Made by a program: the position numbers and the translations under genes. A stretch of DNA of 19,607 bases, from contig CAZVWW010000036.1 of NCBI GenBank assembly GCA_964631265.1, positions 1-19,607 of the forward strand, in the 5' to 3' direction. The notes under the pieces are model-generated. The model made no database searches. It was not told the DNA's origin and saw only the letters and a list, made by a program, of their open reading frames with translations. Positions 7,355 to 15,075 of this stretch are shown piece after piece. The first letter of the stretch is position 1; the number at the start of each line of letters is the position of its first letter. Origin of the DNA: CAZVWW01 sp964631265. Lineage in GTDB: Bacteria > Thermotogota > Thermotogae > MWEM01.

Positions 7355-9925
7355 TCATATCCCGGGAATAACTGTTCCGGTTGTTGTCTTTCCCGTCTGA
7401 TCCATGACTTCGATTTTGACAGGCAGCAGTTCTTCGCCGGTTAACTTGAGTTCATAACCAAAAAAGCGGGCCTCCCGGACGGGATAATCGGCCAGTTCAA
7501 TCTCCACCTTTTCGGTGCTCAGGATGATATTCCCCGCCACTCTGATCTCCTGTAATTCAACATCATCGTAGGCAATCCCTTTCACAGAGACGGCATCCCC
7601 CTCGACAACGGCCCTTAGATTTGTCAGGCCCGGGGGATAGATATCCGGCGGGGTGTCCGCTACCGAATGGATATTAATCAACCCCTTTTCACCGTTTATT
7701 CTTGTTATATAGTCATTTCCTTCTCTGTTATAAGTGATTATCCGTTTTCCGGTCATCAGGATGTCGATGATCCCGCCGGTCTCATCCGTTACTTTGGTCC
7801 CATCGGATTTGACGTACATAACGCGGCCGCCTGTCAAAGTAAACTCCCTGGAGGCCCGGTTGTTGAATAAATCGTATGCCTCAATGGTGTACCGGTTCGT
7901 CCCCCTCGCCACGGGAAGATCCATCCGAATCTCATCACTCTGTTTGCCCACTCTTCTCACCCGGTCGTTCACAAGGACCTTGCTGACCTCAAAATTATCC
8001 CGGACACCAAAGGACAGACGATAGGTCGCCTCGAACACGGTCTCGGGAAATGGCGGTAAAATGATGTCGGGAGGAATCTCTTCCGTTCTGATCAGTGTCA
8101 TCGACGCGGTGTTGGCGACCTTTTCAATATTGGTAGCCGTCACGGAGAGGACATTTAATCCAAAATCCATCGGATATCTCTGGCTGGATTCAAACCGCTT
8201 CACCGGTTCAGAGAGCTCAATCGACTGTTCGTCGTTGACAACGACTGTGTCGATTCCCACTATATCGGAAACGCTGAAATTGTACGCTATCTCTTCGGCT
8301 TCCGTGCCTTTACCGTCTTTGGTCATATACCATCTGCCAGGCTCGGGGCGGGTTATCTCAATGATGATCTCCGGGGCATAAGGGCTCAAGACAAGCTTGT
8401 CTTTCGGCACAACGTACTCCGTTCCGTTGTATGAAACAACAAAACGTCCGTCTCTTATCGCCTTCAAGACAACCAGCATGTTTTTCTCAAGGTCCTCATA
8501 CGCCTCTTTCACATAAAACCGGAATCCCTCAAACTGGACTTGGAAGGTCCGGCTGGTTTCATTCCCGAATATATCATAAGCGGTGATGTCAACCGTTGAA
8601 GAATCAGCCTCCCAGATGTCAAAATTTTTCTCAAAATGAACCGTTTGAGCGTCATATTCATGGGAGACTCCCCCTTCTTCTATCCCGCTCACCTTTGCTT
8701 CATCGGAAACGGTGAAAACGAGAGTTGAATCCCGCGGTTTCAAGGAGATATTTTCCGCTTCTATCTCGGGTCCGAAGATATCGCCGATGGGTAGAAACGG
8801 CACCTCGTTGAGAAAGTCGCTGTAATCATCAATCCTATTACTCTCCCCTTCATCGAGTACGTAGAAATCATCCCGGTTCAGGGCATTGGCGCTCGCGACA
8901 TATTTACCCAACGGCATATAGCCTATCCATTCCCCGTTGTTTGCCATGGTAAGGGTTGCAATCAGATTCAGACTCTTGGAATCCCAGATTTTGACGGTAC
9001 CATCGTTGGAAGCAGTAAAGACCTGATTGGCCTTGGGCGAATACGCAATAGCCCTTATGGCCCCGTTATGAGCCCCGTTAACCCGACGGGTTTCCCTCGC
9101 CGTCTCCGAGTTCCAGAGGCTGAGATCCCCGTTTGCTTCACCGACGAGATATTCGGTTTCGGTCAGGTATTTGACTGCCCAGATCTCACTCTCAAATTCG
9201 CGTGATTCTCTCAGCATATATCCTCTGGGTATGGCCCAGACCATGACCTTTTTGTCAGCTGAACCTGAGATGAGATATTTACTGTTTGGAGAAAAACTGA
9301 GATCGGTCACCCAGCCGGAATGACCTTGCAGATATTCGAGGACTTCCCCCGAATCGACATCCCAGAGGATTATGGAATCGTCCGATGCTCCTGTGGCCAG
9401 GTATTTATCGTCCGGAGAGAACCGGGCGGAGTTGATCACTCTTCTGTGGCGGGTGTATATGTTTTCAAGTATCTTTGTCTCAATATCCCATCTTCTCAAC
9501 TTTCCATCGGCGTTTGCGGTGTAAACATACCGGTCATTTTCCGAGAAGGTAATCGACCAGATACCGTTTTCCTCTCTGATGAATTCGCCGTACTTTTGAA
9601 CCGGATTAATTGTCCAGAGGCCCAGCGTTCCGTTTTTATGGCCCAACGCCAGGTACACTTCGTTATTTGAATGGGCAACAGAGATAACCGATGATTGCAT
9701 GTTGATATCGTAAACGATATCTTTCAGTCTTCCGGTTGCTGTATCCCAGATTCCGGCTCTCCCGTTTGAGTATCCCACAAAGAGACGGTTCTTGTCCTCA
9801 TTGATGCTGAAAGCGTTGGGGATGTTCAATGCATCCGTTGTCGGCAGTATTTTTGGTATTGAAAACACGACTGAATAGATCAACAGCCCTACAAGAGAAA
9901 GCATGACAACTTTTTTGACACCCAT
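7355..9925 (-). CDS. Membrane-anchored WD40 beta-propeller protein with Ig-like repeats
   Basis: The 856-residue protein probably lies outside the cytoplasm: residues 1-22 form a Lys-containing hydrophobic signal or anchor. Residues about 35-330 hold seven WD40-type repeats, with W-D/W-T/W-A/W-N endings near 61, 104, 146, 188, 230, 271 and 314, enough for one closed seven-blade propeller. The C-terminal half has four Ig-like modules (about 397-465, 543-613, 631-697, 770-853). Small beta modules sharing a G-x-x-x-x-x-YN core sit between the first and second (466-520) and between the third and fourth (698-760). I chose ATG 9925 because AGGAG lies 7 nt before it; a TTG at 9940 overlaps that ribosome site. 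It starts 11 nt after the pilin-like gene. The role is unknown; binding or scaffolding at the envelope is inference. Confidence 0.82.
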   Translation of the reverse strand: MGVKKVVMLSLVGLLIYSVVFSIPKILPTTDALNIPNAFSINEDKNRLFVGYSNGRAGIWDTATGRLKDIVYDINMQSSVISVAHSNNEVYLALGHKNGTLGLWTINPVQKYGEFIREENGIWSITFSENDRYVYTANADGKLRRWDIETKILENIYTRHRRVINSARFSPDDKYLATGASDDSIILWDVDSGEVLEYLQGHSGWVTDLSFSPNSKYLISGSADKKVMVWAIPRGYMLRESREFESEIWAVKYLTETEYLVGEANGDLSLWNSETARETRRVNGAHNGAIRAIAYSPKANQVFTASNDGTVKIWDSKSLNLIATLTMANNGEWIGYMPLGKYVASANALNRDDFYVLDEGESNRIDDYSDFLNEVPFLPIGDIFGPEIEAENISLKPRDSTLVFTVSDEAKVSGIEEGGVSHEYDAQTVHFEKNFDIWEADSSTVDITAYDIFGNETSRTFQVQFEGFRFYVKEAYEDLEKNMLVVLKAIRDGRFVVSYNGTEYVVPKDKLVLSPYAPEIIIEITRPEPGRWYMTKDGKGTEAEEIAYNFSVSDIVGIDTVVVNDEQSIELSEPVKRFESSQRYPMDFGLNVLSVTATNIEKVANTASMTLIRTEEIPPDIILPPFPETVFEATYRLSFGVRDNFEVSKVLVNDRVRRVGKQSDEIRMDLPVARGTNRYTIEAYDLFNNRASREFTLTGGRVMYVKSDGTKVTDETGGIIDILMTGKRIITYNREGNDYITRINGEKGLINIHSVADTPPDIYPPGLTNLRAVVEGDAVSVKGIAYDDVELQEIRVAGNIILSTEKVEIELADYPVREARFFGYELKLTGEELLPVKIEVMDQTGKTTTGTVIPGI

Positions 9926-9936
9926 AAAAACACTCC

Positions 9937-10461
9937 TCAAGGTATGGTGTATGAATAATCACCGTATTCAAGCCTGAATCGTCCGTTCTCCACAAAAACA
10001 TGCCCCGTAAAATCACGGGTGAAATCCCTGTTGTACACCTTATAGTTGGGTCTGACATAAGTACCATTTTCGATCTTCATTATCAGTTCCCCGGCATAAA
10101 GACCCTTGTCCGGATCCGCCAGTGTCTTCTGATTGATTACAAATCTCCTGAATTCTTTGCAGGTCCGGTCGTCTTCATCCGACAAAAAGTGGTATATCAC
10201 ATACTTCTCCTCGCCTTCCGACAGTTCCCAGAACCCCATGCAGTGTTTTATACCGCCGGATGACACCCGGCTTATACCGGATCTTCGCCTGGCAAAGAGG
10301 TCTTTTTCGATAAGCATTTTCATCTCATTCTTTCGCCCTCTCTCTTCAAGGTCTTTCAGAAAGAAGGTGACCTCTTTTTTAAAATGGCCAAAGCTATATA
10401 GAAGGACGGTGATCATCACAACAAAAATGCTGATGGCAAAGAGATATTCAATCAGGGACAT
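9937..10461 (-). CDS. Pilin-like single-pass membrane protein without a leader
   Basis: The 174-residue protein begins MSLIEYLFAISIFVVMITVL, which resembles the mature N-terminal helix of a type IV pilin or pseudopilin (F-x-L-I-E with Glu5). Here Met1 takes the place of the +1 residue and Glu falls at position 5. There is no preceding basic leader ending in Gly: the codon just before the ATG is the in-frame TAA of prfA (10464-10462), so the frame cannot be extended. After the helix comes a charged stretch and a mixed alpha/beta C-terminal region I cannot assign. A ribosome site (AGGA) lies inside the prfA end. It could be a minor pseudopilin-like component of a secretion or pilus machine, or an unrelated signal-anchor protein. 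Confidence 0.65.
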   Translation of the reverse strand: MSLIEYLFAISIFVVMITVLLYSFGHFKKEVTFFLKDLEERGRKNEMKMLIEKDLFARRRSGISRVSSGGIKHCMGFWELSEGEEKYVIYHFLSDEDDRTCKEFRRFVINQKTLADPDKGLYAGELIMKIENGTYVRPNYKVYNRDFTRDFTGHVFVENGRFRLEYGDYSYTIP

Positions 10462-11532
10462 TTATTTTTCCTGCAACCTCTCTTTTATGTAGGCCTCTTT
10501 CAGCATTTCAATCAACTCGTCTATCTGTCCTTCAATAAAGGCATCAAGATTATAGGAGGTATAGCCCACTCTGTGATCGGTTATCCGGCTCTGGGGGAAA
10601 TTGTACGTCCTGATCTTCTCGCTTCTGTCACCGGTGCCGATAAGGGACATCCGTTTGTTCGATTTGGATCCCTCCCGCTTTTTTCTCTCTCTTTCGTACA
10701 GCTTTGCCTTGAGAACGTCCATGGCCTGCTGCTTGTTCTGACGCTGTGACCTCTCGTTCTGGCAGGTCACCACAATCCCGGAGGGATTATGGGTGATCCT
10801 CACGGCGGACTCGGTTCGGTTTACATGCTGACCCCCGGCTCCTGAAGCACGAAAGACATCTATTCTCAGGTCATCGGGATTGATTTTGATTTCAATATTC
10901 CTTGTTATCTCAGGGAGCACGACCACCGAGGCCGATGAGGTATGTATCCTCCCCCCCGATTCTGTTGACGGGACGCGCTGAACGCGGTGTACACCACCCT
11001 CGTATTTGAGGGTTCCGTAGGCGCCCTTCCCCTTGACTTTAAACACGATCTCCTTGAAGCCTCCGAGGTCCGTCGGCGTTTCTTCGATAATATTGATCTT
11101 CCAGTTTCTGAGATCGGCAAATTTGGAGTACATCCTAAAGAGATCCCCCGCAAAAAGGGAGGCCTCATCCCCGCCTGTGCCGGCTCTTATCTCCATAATG
11201 ACATGGTTTTCATCGGCCGGATCGGGTGGAACGAGCAGGGTCGTCAATTCTCTCTCATGCCTTTTCAGTCGTTCTTCCAGCTTCGGGATTTCCTGCTGCG
11301 CCATTTCTTTGAGCTCATCGTCTCCTGAATTCACATACGCCTTGTACTCTTCCAGTTCATCGAGCACCCGGGTGTACTGATTATATTTCTGTCTGAATTC
11401 ATCCAGATAGGCCCTTTCCTTTGAGAGCTCCTGATACTTGTCGATATCTTTCAGGGTCTCCGGGTCAGCCAGTTTCTGATTGACTTCTTCAAATCGCTTG
11501 AGACGTCTTTGAACCTGTTCTTCTGATATCAA
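10462..11532 (-). CDS. prfA: Peptide chain release factor 1 (RF1)
   Basis: RF1 ends translation at UAA and UAG. At 356 residues it has family length. The GGQ motif is at 233-235 (GAGGQHVNRTESAVRITH), and the codon-reading tripeptide P188-S189-T190 fits the PxT form of RF1, not the SPF of RF2; both numbers match E. coli RF1. The GTGGDEASLFAGDL block is also present. The start is TTG 11532, with GGAGG 7 nt upstream and no in-frame ATG close by. The methyltransferase gene prmC, which often follows prfA and modifies its GGQ, is not next to it. The stop codon abuts the start of the pilin-like gene. Confidence 0.96.
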   Translation of the reverse strand: MISEEQVQRRLKRFEEVNQKLADPETLKDIDKYQELSKERAYLDEFRQKYNQYTRVLDELEEYKAYVNSGDDELKEMAQQEIPKLEERLKRHERELTTLLVPPDPADENHVIMEIRAGTGGDEASLFAGDLFRMYSKFADLRNWKINIIEETPTDLGGFKEIVFKVKGKGAYGTLKYEGGVHRVQRVPSTESGGRIHTSSASVVVLPEITRNIEIKINPDDLRIDVFRASGAGGQHVNRTESAVRITHNPSGIVVTCQNERSQRQNKQQAMDVLKAKLYERERKKREGSKSNKRMSLIGTGDRSEKIRTYNFPQSRITDHRVGYTSYNLDAFIEGQIDELIEMLKEAYIKERLQEK

Positions 11533-11553
11533 TTAAATGCCTCCAGTCCTCTT

Positions 11554-12975
11554 TTATCGAAGTGTTATTAATGTTGCCTCATAAGGGGCCAGTCTGACGT
11601 GGATATAGCATTCCTCCGTTTCAAGGTATTGCCGCACTTCCCGGTAATCGTTCAACTTTCTCTTAACCCGGCTTGTATGAAGCATCCCGATCGATTCAAT
11701 ATCGAGGGTTATCCATCTTTCCCTCCGACCATCCGTATTCGCAAGGACAACCAGTGCTGAGTCGTTTTCGATGCTTCTGTAAACATACCCCAAAACCCCC
11801 TTTGTATCGGTGAGGGCATTTTCAATAAGATTCTCTTGTACCGCCCATTTCCTGTATTTCTCTTTGAATCCAAGAATCTTTTGCACAAACGCTCTGAATT
11901 CATCCTCATAATAATCCCAGTCCCCCTCCCGTTCCGGGTTGCCGAATTCATAACCCTGATGAATGCAGGGGATCGTGTACGGTGAAAAGACCGAGAGGAG
12001 GAAGTTCATCTTTTTTCTGTTTGCCTCTTCTTCATCATCGACGTTCTTCTGTTCGAGTATGACGGGGATATGCTGCTCCTCCATCTTGTTTTTGAACAGT
12101 GAAACGGCATCTTCTTCCCTTAGATAATGTTGTTTGGGAAACTGTGCCTGAAATCCCAGCCTTTTAAATGATTTTGATTCCTTGAGTTCTTCAAGCTTAC
12201 AGGCAAAAGAAAAAAACTGGTTGAACCCTTTTATTTCCCCGATGATTCTGGCGATGGGTGTCAGATCCAATTGACGATTCAGATTCAGGAGCACCCCGTC
12301 ACATGAGTATACTTCACTGAAAGTGATAAAACGCTTTTCCAGAAAATCCCAGAAATCCGACTCGGAAAAGGTCATCAGATCCATCTCAATCATCAGGTTG
12401 AATCCAAGAGAATCCACTGCCTCCAGAAAACCCTGAAACTGCTCGTCGGGTCTGAATCCGGAAAGGATTTGATCGCTGTAATCGGCGATATTCTCCGAAA
12501 GACCCGCAAGACAGATCGTGTCTATCCCTGTGCTCTTCAAATAAGGCAGCACGGCGATCGCTTTCAGAAATGTCCCGTCTTCCCGGTATTTTCCAGCCGG
12601 TCTGTTGACCGCCCCGTAACCCTTATGATTATACCGTAAAGCGTCCTTTAAATCCATAAGATACATTGATGAATTTCTCAACCAGTCTCGGCTTCTTTTT
12701 TTGGGGCCGGTTTTTTCTTGCTGCTTTATAATAAGATCCATTATCTCTGAATAATAACCGTATGGATTGACAAAGACCCTGTACCCGTCGGCTGTTTCCA
12801 GATAATCGTTCAGACCGGTCAAGTCTTTTCCGGATAAAACGACATCCGACTTCGTTTGAAAATCAAATGCCCGCAGAATCCACAACTTCGGTATGCAGTA
12901 ATCAACCGCGGCCTTTTTGATATGCGCACTTAGAAAATTTTTGATATCGTAAAGCAAAAATCGTTCCCCTTTCAC
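11554..12975 (-). CDS. GH13-like (alpha-amylase fold) protein, probably non-catalytic
   Basis: The 473-residue cytoplasmic protein keeps the frame of an alpha-amylase-family barrel: a strand around YLKSTGIDTICL (145-156), a region-I-like strand (GFNLMIEMDLMTFS, 191-204), a region-II-like strand (CDGVLLNL, 225-232), PYTIPCIHQGYEFG (332-345, like the GIPxIYYGxE segment) and a C-terminal beta domain ending near LAPYEATLI. The catalytic motifs are broken: D-x-x-x-N-H of region I and G-F-R-x-D of region II are absent, with Asn231 where the nucleophile Asp is expected, and region IV reads KNVDD instead of NHD. A pseudoenzyme or binding role is therefore likely. The start is uncertain: GTG 12975 has a poor ribosome site, while TTG 12957 has AAGGGGA about 6 nt upstream. 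Confidence 0.7.
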   Translation of the reverse strand: MKGERFLLYDIKNFLSAHIKKAAVDYCIPKLWILRAFDFQTKSDVVLSGKDLTGLNDYLETADGYRVFVNPYGYYSEIMDLIIKQQEKTGPKKRSRDWLRNSSMYLMDLKDALRYNHKGYGAVNRPAGKYREDGTFLKAIAVLPYLKSTGIDTICLAGLSENIADYSDQILSGFRPDEQFQGFLEAVDSLGFNLMIEMDLMTFSESDFWDFLEKRFITFSEVYSCDGVLLNLNRQLDLTPIARIIGEIKGFNQFFSFACKLEELKESKSFKRLGFQAQFPKQHYLREEDAVSLFKNKMEEQHIPVILEQKNVDDEEEANRKKMNFLLSVFSPYTIPCIHQGYEFGNPEREGDWDYYEDEFRAFVQKILGFKEKYRKWAVQENLIENALTDTKGVLGYVYRSIENDSALVVLANTDGRRERWITLDIESIGMLHTSRVKRKLNDYREVRQYLETEECYIHVRLAPYEATLITLR

Positions 12976-13008
12976 CGGCTGTGTTTTAAAATATAAAATC
13001 CTGGTTTC

Positions 13009-14184
13009 TCAATCCCTCACATATGCCCACAGGCATTTCAGATAAAACGTTTCCGGAACCTGGACAAGCCATGGATGATCCGGAGACTGAATGTCCATTT
13101 TAATAACATCGGCATAACAGCCGGTTCTGGAGCAAGCTCTTCTTAGCGATTCTTCTATCTCTTGAAAGCCTATCTGATAAGCACAGCTGCATATTCCGAG
13201 TATCCCCGGCGGTTTAAGAAACTCAAGGGCCTTTGAAACCATTTCTGTAAACTTTCTCTTTCCGAAATGGATCTCTTTTTTTGATTTTATTAATGATGGT
13301 GGATCAAGCAGGATCAAACGGTATTCCGTGCTGAGATCTTGTAATTCAAATACATCTCCCGCTTCGAAATTGCAACGGTCTGCAAGTGCATTTAATCCGG
13401 CATTCTCCCGCGCTCTTTTGATGTCCTCTTCTGATTTATCAATTCCAAGCGTTCTCATCCCCGCCCGACCAAGATTCAGGGAAAAGGCACCGGTGAAACA
13501 GAACAGATCCAATGCCTTTTCGTCCTCGAGCTGATACCGTCTGACCATTTCAACCGCACTTTTCCGTGTCTGCGACTGATCCATAAAAAAGCCGGTCTTC
13601 TGACCGGACGGGATTGAGACCCGGTATTTGATCCCGTTTTCAACGATTGTGATTTCCTCCGGGACGTTCCCCCAGAGTAGTCCGCTCTTTCTTTTCAACC
13701 CCGGTTCGGGGGACGACTCAAAATCACTTCGCTCGTAAATCCCTTCAATCTCACTTCCCGGGCTTTCCCGAAGGGCCTTCACGATGAGTTCTTTGTAATC
13801 TTCCAGAACCGGATGCCGGATCTGAATCACAAGATACTGATTGTACTGGTCGACGATTAATCCGGGCAGGAGATCAGCTTCAGCGTTGAAAATCCGCCTC
13901 ACTTTGGAATCGGATAAAAAACGCCTTCTGTTGACAGCATCGTTGATTTTCCCTTTAAAAAACGCCCGGTTAAGTTCTACGGCTTGAGTTGAGATCAGGC
14001 GGAAGACCTTCCTGGATTGTCTGTTAAAAAACCCCGTCCCCAGAAAATCGTCATCATATGAAAAAAGATTCGCAATCCCCGTTTTCTCTTCTCCGAGTAT
14101 CTCCCGGGTCTCATCGGAGAAGAGATTGGGGTATCCGTTGCGAATCTTTTTGTCTTTTCCTCTTTTTGCCTTTAATACGATCAT
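13009..14184 (-). CDS. RlmI-like 23S rRNA (cytosine-C5) methyltransferase
   Basis: This is a class I SAM-dependent methyltransferase of the RlmI/YccW group (COG1092 type), which makes 5-methylcytosine in 23S rRNA; the exact target base here is not shown. The 391-residue protein has an N-terminal PUA-like domain (about 1-75), the family block QKTGFFMDQ (195-203), SAM motif I in DLFCFTGAFS (226-235), the acidic ID at 248-249, LDPPSL (293-298) and ICSCAY (331-336), which carries the likely catalytic Cys. I chose ATG 14184, which overlaps the upstream stop as ATGA; the open frame to 14337 lies inside that gene and adds unrelated sequence. ATGA overlap implies coupled translation with the phosphorylase. 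Confidence 0.88.
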   Translation of the reverse strand: MIVLKAKRGKDKKIRNGYPNLFSDETREILGEEKTGIANLFSYDDDFLGTGFFNRQSRKVFRLISTQAVELNRAFFKGKINDAVNRRRFLSDSKVRRIFNAEADLLPGLIVDQYNQYLVIQIRHPVLEDYKELIVKALRESPGSEIEGIYERSDFESSPEPGLKRKSGLLWGNVPEEITIVENGIKYRVSIPSGQKTGFFMDQSQTRKSAVEMVRRYQLEDEKALDLFCFTGAFSLNLGRAGMRTLGIDKSEEDIKRARENAGLNALADRCNFEAGDVFELQDLSTEYRLILLDPPSLIKSKKEIHFGKRKFTEMVSKALEFLKPPGILGICSCAYQIGFQEIEESLRRACSRTGCYADVIKMDIQSPDHPWLVQVPETFYLKCLWAYVRD

Positions 14185-15008
14185 TTCAGCTCTTGTATGA
14201 CAACCTTCACAAGGCTTTCGAATTTCTGCTTCACCCTGTTTGCGGTGTCCATGACCTCCTGATGGGTTAACTTTTGATCCAGGACACCTGCGGCCATATT
14301 CGTGATGCACGAGATCCCGAATATCTTCAATCCGCAATGTCTGGCTGCAAGGATCTCAGGAACCGTTGACATCCCGACCATGTCTCCTCCAAAGGATCGA
14401 TAGGCCCTTATCTCAGCCGGTGTTTCATAGCTCGGCCCCAGACAGAACATGTAGACGCCTTTCTTAAGCTCCCTGTTCTTGCCGGACAACGTCTCCTCCA
14501 CATTCTGCACCCATTCTTCGTCGAGAATGGCTGACATATCCGGAAAGCGAGGCCCCACTTCCTCATCATTGGGCCCGATCAACGGATTGCGAAATGAAAA
14601 ATTGATGATGTCCTTGATGGCAACCAGATCGCCGGGTTCAAACTCAAGATTAATGCCCCCGGACGCGTTGGTCAGTACAAGGCCTTTGACACCGAGATGC
14701 TCCATGAAATAAACGGGATAAACGGTATCTGAAAGGTCGTACCCCTCGTAAGCGTGAACTCTCCCCTGCATGGCAACAACCTTTTTCCCGTGAAATTCTC
14801 CGAAAACAAGTTGTCCGGCATGTCCAATTGCCGTAGAAGACAGAAAGTGAGGTATCTCATCATAGCTAACCGCCACTCTGTTCTCAAACCGGTCTGCCAG
14901 CTCCCCCAGCCCTGATCCGAGTATGAGGCCTATTTCGGGTTTTGGAAGTTCGCCGAGTTTATCTTCTATAAAATGACCTGTTTCTGTTAATTTTGTCGAT
15001 AATTTCAA
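14181..15008 (-). CDS. Purine nucleoside phosphorylase, trimeric (PNP-I) type
   Basis: The enzyme splits inosine or guanosine with phosphate into base and (deoxy)ribose-1-phosphate, a purine salvage step in the cytoplasm. The 275-residue protein has the phosphate loop GSGLG (31-35), H63, MQGRVHAYEGY (80-90), TNASGG (113-118), GPSYETPAEIR (191-201), VGMSTVPE (211-218) and ITNMAAG (235-241). E198, M213 and N237 correspond to the residues that hold 6-oxopurines in the mammalian and Bacillus PupG enzymes, so inosine and guanosine are favoured over adenosine. The start is TTG 15008, with AGGAGG 7 nt upstream. It is the first gene of the run leading to prfA. Confidence 0.94.
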   Translation of the reverse strand: MKLSTKLTETGHFIEDKLGELPKPEIGLILGSGLGELADRFENRVAVSYDEIPHFLSSTAIGHAGQLVFGEFHGKKVVAMQGRVHAYEGYDLSDTVYPVYFMEHLGVKGLVLTNASGGINLEFEPGDLVAIKDIINFSFRNPLIGPNDEEVGPRFPDMSAILDEEWVQNVEETLSGKNRELKKGVYMFCLGPSYETPAEIRAYRSFGGDMVGMSTVPEILAARHCGLKIFGISCITNMAAGVLDQKLTHQEVMDTANRVKQKFESLVKVVIQELK

Positions 15009-15047
15009 AGGGATCCCTCCTGAACTTTAATGTGTCGCTTTGAGTTT

Positions 15048-15056
15048 AGTATACCA
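15048..15056 (-). promoter_or_regulatory. Extended -10 promoter before the phosphorylase gene
   Basis: Read on the - strand, the sequence TGG-TATACT is an extended -10 element (TGn plus five of six consensus bases). No good -35 hexamer lies 16-18 bp upstream, as is common for extended -10 promoters. Transcription would start near 15041, about 33 nt before the TTG start. It lies in the short gap after the hybrid kinase gene and may drive the run from the phosphorylase through prfA. Confidence 0.5.
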
Positions 15057-15075
15057 TAAAGGGATCACTCTATCC

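Noticed and set aside
14185..14337. N-terminal extension of the RlmI-like methyltransferase
   Set aside because: The extension lies inside the phosphorylase gene and is unlike the family; ATG 14184 begins the PUA-like domain and forms an ATGA overlap.
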